Assembly (NCBI RefSeq): GCF_047948215.1
Contig: NC_134456.1
Span: forward strand, 198,350,034-198,414,033
DNA from: Lycorma delicatula
Taxonomy: Eukaryota > Arthropoda > Insecta > Hemiptera > Fulgoridae
Length of the DNA stretch: 64,000 nucleotides
Reading direction: 5' to 3'
Shown one piece after another: positions 1-9,838 of the stretch. The notes beneath the pieces are model-generated. The model was not told where the DNA came from. It searched no databases and was given only the letters and a program-made list of their open reading frames with translations. Each line of letters starts with the position of its first letter. The first letter of the stretch is position 1. The position numbers were made by a program, and so were the translations under genes.

Positions 1-2346
1 ATCATAAAATTCATACACATACAAAGTCTTTGCACAAATTTTTAAACATCACTATAATAACTAAAGCACAGTTATCTGGAATAATGAAATTAATGTGAAC
101 ACAATGACCTAAGTCATATACAAATGGAAAATATGTTAAAACCACAGTTATGTAGTGTATAACACTCTTATGTAAAACTGAAATAAAGTTCTTTTCTATT
201 TTAATTGCTTAATTAAGCATTAAATTTAATGTACAGTATTTTAAAGAAAAACTAATTAAATAGTTAGAAAAATCTTAATTTTTAAGATTTTAAAAATGTT
301 TAATTTTTAAAAATTATCTTATCTTGTTTCCTGGACTAGGCGCTAAATTTTATTCTATTACTATCTCATTTCAAGGAGCAATATTCCAAGTACAATGGGA
401 TATAAGTAAGGATAAAATATCAGTATTAGATTTCACACATTTTACAAATGATTTCTCTTAGAAAAAAAGTTTCACAGCAATGAATGCATTTTTTCCACAT
501 GAGTAATAGCATATAGTCTACATAACCTGGCTTCTATACAGTTAAACTCATTAAAAAATAACTCAGAACTTTTTTTTTAATTTTATAAAATAATACTACT
601 CATAATCATATAATATATTGTGCTAACAGTAAACAGTTAAAAGACAAACACCAACAATGATTTGATTAAAATGGTGGTTTGGCAGAATTAATAATGAACA
701 CCTTAACATTTCCTGAAGAGCAAGCAATTCGAGTAGAAATAGAAATACCAACAATAAAGAATTAAGTGGGATATTAAGAATAAACGTACTCTATTAGTAT
801 AAGAGCTAAAATAAACTAAAGCTATATTTGGTTGATAATGATTTTAAAAAACTCCAATAAATACAGCAGTTCATGATCTTTCTTTGTTAACAATATCTTT
901 AAATGGTTAATTCGACTAAAAATATTTTTAAACACTGATTCTGATAAGTAGCAAAGTAGAAATGTATCTTTTATAAGAAAAGGAACTAATTCATAATTTT
1001 GGGATAAGAATAAGGAATGGGAGAATTTAAGAATTATTAAATCACAGAGAGTACTTCAGTAGATCAGTATCATTTACAATTTTTTTAAGAACTATTAGCA
1101 TTGATAATATCAAGAATAACAAGAATGCAAATTTTTGGTGTTTTACACAAAAATTGCACATTATTTTATACATTTCGTCCTTGTCCAAAATGATTAAATC
1201 CATTATTCATTATTTTATAAAACAGCTTCATCTTATCCATATTCATACTTGCATCGATTCGAGAGCCTAATCTTTACATACTCCAGTTACAGCAGTATTT
1301 TTTTTAAAAACACACAAAGTTGATTCATACGAGTAAAGTCGTTAAGTAATCAAGATGTAAACAGCTGACAGTACGTATTAAAAAAAACCTGTGAATAGCC
1401 AGCCTGCATGGAAAATCTATGCATCCCTTTCTGATATGTTAACAAATAATAAAAAAAAGTCTTTCTGCATCATATTTTCACCTAAACATTCACTAAAGAT
1501 ACGTGCAAAGAACCACTGAAATGTACAAAAAAGTCATAATTTTATAAACCTGCAAACACACTTCCCTTAATAGAAATCACAAGCAATTCACTCACAACAG
1601 TATAACTTCATTTGGTTTAAACAACTTCTTGAATTTTATATCGACGTTTACATTGAAGCAAAATTCAATATTCTACATAGTTACATAACTTGAAAAACTC
1701 CTGACAGTAAGCAGTTATCATAAATGTAATACTACAGTATAGTGTCCATCTAAAACAACAATGGAAACAAATCAATTTATCTGAGACAATGTAATACATA
1801 ATCTATATCTCCTGCCAGTAAAATTCATATATTATGTATTCCTAACAGAAAAAAGTTACAGCCACAACTCAGATTTTGGATTCACCTAATATCGTGAACC
1901 ATCTACTTTAAGATAAATGAGTTTTTGGGATGTTTAAAATATAAAAAATCAAACAGAATATGACTTCTACATTTGTATGCAAGTAGAAAGGTGTTTCTTT
2001 AAATATTATTTAGCTTAGAAAGTTCCTACACTCCTTACCAGTAAGCATTATTCTGAAAACTTTATTTAACCCTTCACCCTCTTAAATTTTTTGTCTGTGC
2101 TCTGTTAGACATACTTATATTTTTCATTTCCTCATTATTTTCTGTTATATTCTAATGAATTGTGATCATAGCTTCTTATCTTTTATAATTTTTTAAGTAT
2201 GATATTTTTCAAAATACGTTATTGTAAGAAAACCTGATTTTCAGCTGGAAGATATTTTAAAACATTGAGTGTTTTAATCACCACTTAATTTACAAGTACC
2301 AGTCACAAATATTATTAACAAATTACAAAAAAAAAAAAACAAATTA
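1..2346. other. AT-rich DNA, no gene seen
   Basis: There is no open frame of useful length on either strand and no repeat I recognise. It lies downstream of the last GOLIM4 exon I can place (5486-5550, minus strand). It could therefore hold the GOLIM4 terminal exon and 3' UTR, or intergenic DNA. AATAAA-like words on the minus strand are too common in this base composition to place a poly(A) site. Confidence 0.5.
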
Positions 2347-2931
2347 CACAGTTTGTTCTGAAAGCAACCAAATTGGCTCTGGTATGCTGCACAGGCATGG
2401 TGGCTGTGAAAACTTGTTATGGGAGACTGAAGTGGGGTGTCTTAGTATCACATCATAACCACGGTTGACTGACTTCGAAAAAGCATCATTTGTGTTCATC
2501 CCAACATCTCTAACAGCTGGATCCTCTACCAAGAAATGTATCAAGCCACAATGTGTTGACAAAGAGAGTTTCTAACCAACAAGAAAATGCCAATGCTACC
2601 ACAGCCACCCTACAGTCTCGACCTGTCTCCCAGTGACATCTTTTTGTTCCCTAGCTGAAAAGAGATATGAAAGGGCATTGATTTACACTTGAAGATGTTC
2701 AAGATGCCGTGAAGAGGAACCTCCATAACACCCTACAACAGTTCATGAAGGCATAACGACAATGGAAACATCACAGATAGTGTTGTGAAGCTGCACAAGG
2801 AGCCTATTTTGAAGATTATTAAATATGTTCAAAATATTAAATATATATATATTATTAAATACATATGTTCATATATTCAATAAATTGAATTTGCCAGTAT
2901 CAATCCAGTTACTTTCAGGACAAACCCTGTA
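2347..2931 (+). mobile_element. mariner/IS630-type element, internally deleted
   Basis: Both ends carry related terminal inverted repeats. The left end has GTTTGTTCTGAAAGCAACC near 2351; the right end, reverse-complemented from 2931, reads GGGTTTGTCCTGAAAGTAAC. Between them lie frameshifted pieces of a mariner-type transposase. They include a degenerate final catalytic motif (PPYSLDLSPSD, near 2605-2640) and a C-terminal AQGAYFE-like end near 2790-2815. At about 585 bp it is less than half the usual 1.3 kb, so most of the transposase, including the first catalytic Asp region, is gone. It cannot move by itself. Old insertion; no selected function is apparent. Confidence 0.75.
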
Positions 2932-4577
2932 CGACACATTTCAGGAACAACTGATTTCTAAAAATGTAAAGGATATCAACAGCTCTGACTAGTAGTTGTA
3001 ACTGTATCTAGATTATAACACAAATCTAACAAATGTTGAAGCTCTCACAACCTTCAGATCACTAAGTTTACATTTAGTGGCAGATAACCCAGATATTCAA
3101 GTACAAAAAGGTAATTTTTTGAAATACATCTTTTAACTTCTTTAGAAATCCTTCAAGCTTATAATTTTACATACTAATTCCCAATAACTATTGTAAATTT
3201 ACACTTATAATTTTCCATTAATTAGCAATCCACAAATAAAGTTTTTCACACACTATAGCATACATAACCCAAGAACAAAGACAACAGCTTATACAATACT
3301 AAAAGTCAAAACCTCACAACAATTTTCAGTTCACGAATTATTAATCCTATTATCTGTTTTATAGCTACATAACTGGCAAATATATGTAACTGGACGATTC
3401 ACAAAATTCTATAAACCAAAATAGACATTACAAAAAAATGATTAAGCTTAAGCTTTATCAGTGAATTAAATAATGCCTAGTTTGAAGAAAAAAGTATAAC
3501 AGACAAAAACATAACCCAAATTTAAGCCAATATACAACTCTACCATGCAACAAATTGTTAATCTGTAAAAGTAAATTACGTTACAGTATAAATACAAAAG
3601 AATTTTAAATATATATAACAAATATCAGAACAATAACACATATAAAAATATAAATACATAAAATGGACGTTAATAGGAGTTGACTTACGTTCAAACTTTC
3701 TTGAATTTAAAAAGTGTCTTTCTATAATCCATAAATAAGAACATTGCCAACACAATTTAAAAAAAAAAGAACTATTACTATTAACACTTAATACTACTTT
3801 TTCATAATATGTGGTGTCACAATATATACATTCATAATAGAATTCTGTAGCTAAATTTCCAGAATATTATAATATAAAACTTCAGCATCTGCTTAAAATT
3901 TTGCATAACATATTTTCAATTACAACATATTGATTAAGCAATCTGTTTTCTCAGACTTGCAATATTATTTAACCACTAGAATACACTCTGTACAACTATA
4001 TCTCATTTGCCCAAATATATTCTGTTCTTATTTTTCTTATATTACTGACCTCAAAAGAAAAAATGCAGTATATAAATAACTAAAATAACTTTTTTTAAAT
4101 GCTTCACAATTTCTTTTTAATAATACAAAAATCTAAGCATTTTATATGCTGTACATTTTTCATATTTTATCTGCAACAAATTGTCAAATTCTTATTCAAT
4201 AAAAAAATACGCTTTTTAATTGTTTCAAAAATAGAAATTAATTTTTAATATTTCCCAATCATTAGTATATATACATAAAAAGCCTTCTTCAATAAGTAAG
4301 TAAATTAACTGCATATCTGGTACTGTAAGAATTAGAGGAAAACTCTAAATGATCCTCTATAATTACAGATTTATAACAGAAAAATTAAAACAAACTAAAA
4401 TAATAAACTGTCTGGCAGGAAAACAAAATTTTAAATGGTTGGTGTTCTAGAATGGCTTATATGTGGGAGAGGATGTGTGCAGCAGGATATGAAGCACCAT
4501 ATTTTCCCTATGAGAGTTTCTTTTAATAGTATCAAACATATTGTAAGAATACAGAATTTATCCATCTTTTTTTATCT
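2932..4577. other. AT-rich DNA, no gene seen
   Basis: Very AT-rich, with short poly(A) runs and no coding-like frame. I found no terminal repeats, no tRNA-like head and no exon with convincing splice borders. It probably belongs to the 3' flank or last intron of the minus-strand GOLIM4 gene. Confidence 0.5.
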
Positions 4578-4720
4578 GATGGTATCACCACATAAGCTTG
4601 AAAAAATGTGCGTGGGATATGTAAATGGGATTTTATAGCATATGAAAAATACCATGCCTGACCAAGATTCGAACCGGGGTGTAAGGCTGAGATGCTATTA
4701 CTCTGCCACAGACTGGTAAC
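4578..4720 (-). mobile_element. tRNA-derived SINE, family A (copy 1)
   Basis: On the minus strand this begins with a tRNA-like head: an A-box-like TGGCAGAGTAATAG and a B box of the GGTTCGAATC type (plus-strand GATTCGAACCGGGG near 4668). The body then shares AGGCATGGTATTTTTCATA and a TTTACATATCCCACGCAC-like stretch with the copies at 9.7 and 23.1 kb. It is too diverged to be a working tRNA gene. The family would have been transcribed by RNA polymerase III and mobilised by a LINE; which LINE is not shown. Confidence 0.75.
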
Positions 4721-4926
4721 ATCTAATGACAGTCAATTTATTGCATTACACCCAACTGCTGAGCAATTTCCTTGTTAAATATGACATTGTTACAGCCACA
4801 ACATGATTTCAACAAGAAGTGTGAAATATGAACACAGTAATTAATTCAATAACTTATTAGGATAAATGTTTCTTGACATGTCACCTCTCTTCTAATGACA
4901 CCATGCAATTCTCTTGGTTATACAAT

Positions 4927-5047
4927 CCGCTCATTTTTCATTACTTTCTTTGGGTCTATTTCAAAAGCAAGGTTTTCATTAAGAAATTCTAGCACAACTA
5001 AGTGTTCAAAGCCAATATTCAAGACAATATTGTGGTGATTCCATTAG
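4927..5047 (-). other. short coding-like frame, unassigned
   Basis: A 40-codon minus-strand frame ends at the stop at 4927-4929. Its residues look protein-like: it contains EHLVVLEFLNENLAFEID and ends KVMKNERIV. It has no ATG at its start and no clear splice borders. The EFL..N..A.EI pattern faintly recalls the N-terminal helix of some mariner transposases (an inference), so an old transposon fragment is the likeliest reading. A GOLIM4 terminal exon is unlikely because the residues are hydrophobic rather than acidic. Confidence 0.3.
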
Positions 5048-5485
5048 AAATGGTAAACATGAAATAGAAAATGTTTAATTCAGGCTGTAAGAGTGTATTT
5101 GCAATTGGTAGAGGAGCACTTAAGTGGCATAATTTTTAATACAAAATAAAGTAAGTATAAATAATTTTTTTTCAAATTATCCATAAATTGTGTAAATCCT
5201 CAAAATTAACTTAGTTTTAATTAAAAAAATGTCCCATTTAGCTGTCAGATATCATTCATTAAATTATAAGTTTAAATGTTCTATTGATAAGCAATGATGA
5301 GTTCTTCAATGAGGGTGAAAAATATTTCTTTATCACTCTTTAACAGGATAAAAGACAATTCAACAATGAAAAATTTACAATTCTTAAAACAACATACAAT
5401 TACATGATAGAAAATACTTATGAAATGTTTTTGTGAACTTAGTAATTAATTACATTTAAATTAAATGTATTACTTAAATCTTTAC

Positions 5486-5550
5486 CTTCTTTGTCATAAT
5501 CTCCACCCTGATATTCATGAGGTCTTACAGGTCGAGGAATCTCACTATCT
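5486..5550 (-). CDS. GOLIM4: GOLIM4 exon 9 (C-terminal tail)
   Basis: A 65-nt minus-strand segment runs from an AG acceptor (TTTATAG, 5552-5551) to a GT donor (5485-5484, GTAAAG). If exon 8 ends at the donor overlapping its stop codon (exon end 15326), its two leftover bases CA plus the first A here make CAA. The frame then reads Q-DSEIPRPVRPHEYQGGDY-DKE with one base left over. The composition is hydrophilic, charged and Pro/Gly-rich, as expected for the luminal tail of GOLIM4. The exon leaves phase 1, so at least one more exon should lie below 5484; I could not find it. Assignment rests on phase match, splice sites and composition, not on a remembered homologous segment. Confidence 0.6.
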
Positions 5551-6568
5551 CTATAAACATAATAGACAAACCAATAATGATTACAAGTAAATATAAGAAC
5601 ATACACTGCACATAAAACATAAGACATACAAATGAAACACTAGTACAATTTCACAATTCAGAATAACTTAAAATATACTATAGTTAAAAGATTTTGAAAG
5701 TTCATATAAATCTTTAATTTCATTAAAGATCACATTAATTCATCTTTAATTATTTATTAATCATTTTATTTATTTTTTCATCTTTAATTTCATTTATTTT
5801 AATATTTTCTTAAAAAGAAAGTATGTTTTTTATTTTAAGAAAAACTGATAAATTATAACTTTTAAATTAATAGTGAGATACAAATGATTTTACTACTTAC
5901 TTATACATTATATACAGATTATAACACGAAATATCATTTTTACATTTTATTCAATACGACTTTTAATTGATAAATTTTAAAACAAGAATCAATCCACAAT
6001 CCTCCACTCCAATTGATGCACTGATTCAGTCAGGTTACAACTAACAAAACTGAAAAATCTGTCTAACAACGTTTCACTTTTTAATATACTATATTTACTT
6101 TTCACAATTAATATAGATAGGGAAAAAAAGATGTAATAGAATCCAACTAAAATACACTTAAAAAAACACACAAAAAAAACAGTAATTTATATTATCCATA
6201 ATAAAAAGTGTTTAAGATCTATAATTATAGGGATTGAGTTGTAGGGAAATTTGAAACAAGGAATAAGGCCTGAACCATTTAAGTACAGAACTACTATTAA
6301 GAAATTACATATAACTATTAGTTTTAAGTAGCAATCTTACAAAAAAAAGTATCCTCATATCATGAATTTGAAGGTGAACAATTACACAGTAACTTATTTG
6401 TTTGTGAAATGAAATGTACTTCCTTGTTTGCAACAGAATACAGGGTGGTATAGAAGTTAATGCACTGATTAAGATGTGCAAAAGTACACAATATACTCAG
6501 TAATCTTATTTCCATTACTAACATAAAATTAAGTTTCAGTAATGTCTGTTTAGCATCCGGAACCACCG
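5551..6568. other. GOLIM4 intron, no element recognised
   Basis: AT-rich intronic DNA. It includes an A/T-only stretch near 5690-5830 and a short frame near 6360-6566 with no recognisable product. Confidence 0.5.
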
Positions 6569-6731
6569 TAGGTATTACTTCAGAGGATGAATGAGGGTGA
6601 TATGTATGAATGTAAATGAAGTGTAGTCTTGTACAGTCTCAGGTCAACCATTCCTGAGATGTGTCATTAATTGAAGCCCAACCACCGAACAACACCGGTA
6701 CCCATGATCTAGTATTCAAATCCGTATAAAA
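6569..6731 (-). mobile_element. SINE family B, 5'-truncated copy
   Basis: On the minus strand this matches the body of the SINEs at 33.5 and 54.2 kb. It runs from the TACGGATTTGAATACTAG segment through GGTTGGGCTTCAATTAATG and CTGAGACTGTACAAGAC to the conserved CCTCTGAAGTAATACCT end. The tRNA-like head with A and B boxes is missing, as expected for 5' truncation during LINE-type integration. Confidence 0.75.
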
Positions 6732-7086
6732 GATCAGCTGTACTTACTTAAGCACAGTTAATGAAATCTAATAATTGAAGACCTTTTTCACCATTTATTT
6801 TGTTTCTACAACTTCAGACATATGCTAAAAAATGTATTAGCAGAAACCTCGATAATAGATGAGAATCAATCAACAAATATCAGTTAAAACAAATTAGAGC
6901 ACAAGCACTAATAATACTGTGGCTGCTAATACTAGTCATAATTTATCATTAAATTTCTTACCAGTTCAGAAATATTGTTTATAGAAGTTAAACGTAAGGC
7001 AAAAGTAGCAAGAAATGATGAATGCAAGAACTAAAGCATCAGTAAAAACAAGTTTATTAATATTACTGATCTCTCATCACATTATA

Positions 7087-8414
7087 CAGGGTGTCCCATT
7101 TAAAATGCAACCCATCAATCACTCATCCATGAAATTTCAAAAGTCAAGCTTACCCCTACTCGTTACTGAAATGGACTCGTCCAACATCTGAATATCGCGG
7201 CGACACAGTAGAACACTACCGATAGTAACAACAATGCAATCATAACGTTCAGTGAATTGCTAGAGACAAGATGGTGTTTTCACTAGATGAACGTGTTTTC
7301 ATTGTTCAGTCGTACTTCAGTACGAAATCAGTGGTTGCAGTGCAAGATTTGTTTCGCCATAAGTACCCAGATAAACCAGCTCCTAACAAAACATCAGTAT
7401 TAAGGTTAGTTGCAAAATTTAGAGAGACCGGTTCTGTTAATAACAAGGAACACAAAAGATCTGCGTTGGTGTTGAATACAGATACAGTCACTGAAATCAA
7501 AGACCGATTACTCGCCTCGCCAAATAAATCAATCAGACATTTGTCTGCTGAAATTAATTTGTCTAAATCAACTGTTCATCGGGCGACCAAACGATTACAA
7601 TTACGACCTTATCGTATTCAAACGGTTCATCAACTTCTTGAGCCCGTCAAAGAAAAACGGCTACAATATTGTCAATGGTTCCGTCGATTTCTGCACGAGG
7701 GAATTAATGTTATGGATTCGTTATTTTTCACAGATGAAGCACGGTTTCATTTGGATGGCTACATAAACAGCCAAAACAGTAGAATTTGGAGTGCTGAAAA
7801 TCCCCACGTTAATCACGAAAAACAATTACACCCGCAGAAGTTGGACGTGTGGTGCGCGATATCGCGGAAGAAAATAATCGGTCCTATTTTTTTCGAGTAC
7901 ACCATTAATGCAGAACGATATCAGGCTATTTTATTTCAGTTCATCGCACTCTTGGAAGAGGAAGACAGACACTGCTGGCTACAACATGACGGTGCGACAT
8001 CGCATTACACAGGTTCAACTTCTGATTTCGTTGAGGAATTCTTCGGTAATCGTGTTATCGGTCGAGGCTTGTGGCCACCAAGATCTCCAGATTTGACTGC
8101 GGTGGATTTTTTTCTACGGGGTTACCTCAAAGAAAAAGCCTACAGCAACAAACCACGATCACTTGAACAATTGAAAGTCAATATTGAACAAGCTGTATTA
8201 AATATCCAGCCACAAACTGAAAAAAGTTGCAAGAAACGCTGTAAAATGAATTGGAGCTTGTATTCAAGAAGATGGCGGCCACTTCCAACATTTACTCTAA
8301 ATGTAAGGTAATGGATGGTAATAATAAAAATTACATTTACATTTACACATGCCATTTTATTATTTCAATACCTACCAATATAAGGTTGGGTTGCGTTTTA
8401 TATGGGACACCCTG
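7087..8414 (+). mobile_element. near-complete mariner/Tc1-type transposon
   Basis: A 1,328-bp element flanked by TA dinucleotides (7085-7086 and 8415-8416), as expected for this superfamily. The terminal inverted repeats start CAGGGTGTCCCA and stay similar for about 27 bp (left ...TTAAAATGCAACCCA, right ...TATAAAACGCAACCCA). It carries one long transposase frame, described separately. It is the best preserved mobile element in the window, but the transposase has a frameshift and a stop near its end, so this copy is probably inactive. It lies in the large GOLIM4 intron, on the opposite strand to the gene. Confidence 0.9.
7271..8300 (+). pseudogene. mariner/Tc1-like transposase, 3' frameshift
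   Basis: The frame opens at 7271 and stays open for 346 codons, to 8311. Residues about 1-60 form a helix-turn-helix of the kind called DUF4817 in insect elements (RLVAKFRETGSVNNKE). The catalytic triad is visible: D155 (FFTDEARFH), D240 (LQHDGATSH) and D279 (PPRSPDLTAVDFF). There are 38 residues between the last two, near the DD37D-DD41D groups rather than DD34D mariner. From about 8220 the expected C-terminus continues in another frame (ARNAVK, a TGA at 8247-8249, then IGACIQEDGGHFQHLL and a stop at 8298-8300). One indel plus one nonsense change have therefore broken the original protein. The start is the first ATG in frame and gives a normal N-terminus. Confidence 0.85.
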
Positions 8415-9689
8415 TATTTATATTATTGTTACTGACAATATTCACATTATTTTACACATAAAGTTTTAGTAATTTTAAGAGAATCATAACTGAACATACT
8501 ATTTATATAATACACTGTGGGGAGGTGTTCTCTTATTGCAATTTTCTTTATCTTTTTTAGTTTTTAACTTAATTTTTTATATTATTAATAATTATTTTAG
8601 TAGGATACTTCTTTATATCACTTTTATAGTTACTTTTTTATCCAGTGTTCATTAATTACAAGGAAAGTTGATAAAAATTATCCTCCTTCCTTTACAAAAA
8701 ACATTTTTACTTCTTATATTCAACTGAACTGTGTTCAAGTACTTGCACCCTTCGTACTTCTTATAATATCATATGAACAAAAAAAAAAACTGGAAATGAA
8801 TTAATAAATTTAAAAAATGAAATTCAACATATCATTGAGACATGAAAATCTTAAGGCAGAAATGCTAAAAGGTGAATACTAGACATATTTGAGTAACTCA
8901 AAAATTTAAAATTGAGCAAACACAATGAAAGGTAAATTTAAAATATACACACCTTTTGAACACATCACCAACAACAATTATCCTTCAAAGCCTAATCCAG
9001 AAAACCATATTCAATACCACCCAACAACACAATACCACTCACTCCAGTGGCAGTCAGTCTCTAAAGATGATTCATTTTGAGCGAAAGCTACCTCAGACTA
9101 ACATTACCTCAGGTTATGTTTTCATAACTTTTACCTTAAAGTGCACTGTAGTCTTCAAAAGCTGTCCTACATGAGATATCCTTTACTAAATATATTTTTG
9201 TAATATATCATATAATCAGTTATTAAAGAGAGCACTTTGAGAGAGATCACCTTTGAGAGCACTTCTTTATTTTATCTAATACATTCTCTGATGTATTAGA
9301 TAAAATAAAAAATTACTTACTAGTTACAGTGACAAATCATATTCTTGATATCTGTAATTTTTTTTTAAAGAAACAATTTATACTCAGTAAAATGTTCATA
9401 TATATTTTCTATCAAGGATTAAAAATTACTAATTTTCCATTATTTAAGCTGAAGTAATTATTTTCTTTTGCCAACTTTATCAAACAGTCCACCCTTTCAT
9501 ATAGATTGATGGTTTATGAGTTTATCATTTTTAAATATAATATTTTTCTGCTGTAACACCAGCCAAATCATCATTTATTTCTAAAATATCTATATTATAT
9601 TAACGTTTTCAATTTGTTTATTACTTGTAAGATCCTGTGCTAGATTATATTATTTTTAAAGGTTTACAATACTCTTCTTTTTATTTTTG
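8415..9689. other. GOLIM4 intron, mostly featureless
   Basis: AT-rich. A 72-codon frame at 8956-9174 (Thr/Asn/Gln-rich at its start) has no recognisable product and no splice support. The only structure I can define is the hairpin at 9266-9309, listed separately. Confidence 0.5.
9266..9309. repeat. perfect 19-bp inverted repeat
   Basis: TTTATTTTATCTAATACAT (9266-9284) is followed after the 6-base loop TCTCTG by its exact reverse complement (9291-9309). It stands just after a locally repeated GAGAGCACTT word. It may be the remnant of a small palindromic MITE or chance in AT-rich DNA; the perfect 19-bp stem favours the former. Confidence 0.7.
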
Positions 9690-9838
9690 ATTATATTGCC
9701 ACACAAGCTTGAAGTTTGTGTGTGGGATATAGAAATGGAATTTTGTAGCGTATGAAAAATGCCATGCCTGACCAGGATTCGAACCCAGGACCTCCGGATG
9801 AAAGGCCAAGATGCTACCACAAGTGCCATAGAGGTCAG
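9690..9838 (-). mobile_element. tRNA-derived SINE, family A (copy 2)
   Basis: The best preserved tRNA-like copy of this family. On the minus strand, a tRNA-like stretch CTATGGCACTTGTGGTAGC leads to a B box GGTTCGAATCC (plus-strand GGATTCGAACC, about 9776-9786). Then come GGTCAGGCATGGCATTTTTC, CGCTACAAAATTCCATTTC and a TATATCCCACACAC-like body, ending in an AAAAATAAAAAG tail. It shares this order with the copies at 4.6 and 23.1 kb. Two short overlapping frames across it are spurious. Confidence 0.8.

Noticed and set aside
8251..8469. Separate small gene after the 7.1 kb transposase
   Set aside because: It overlaps the transposase end in a shifted frame and then runs into the inverted repeat; it is a by-product of the broken element.
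9758..9838. A true tRNA gene
   Set aside because: The B box is good, but the rest cannot form a full cloverleaf and the same sequence recurs with a SINE body at 4.6 and 23.1 kb.
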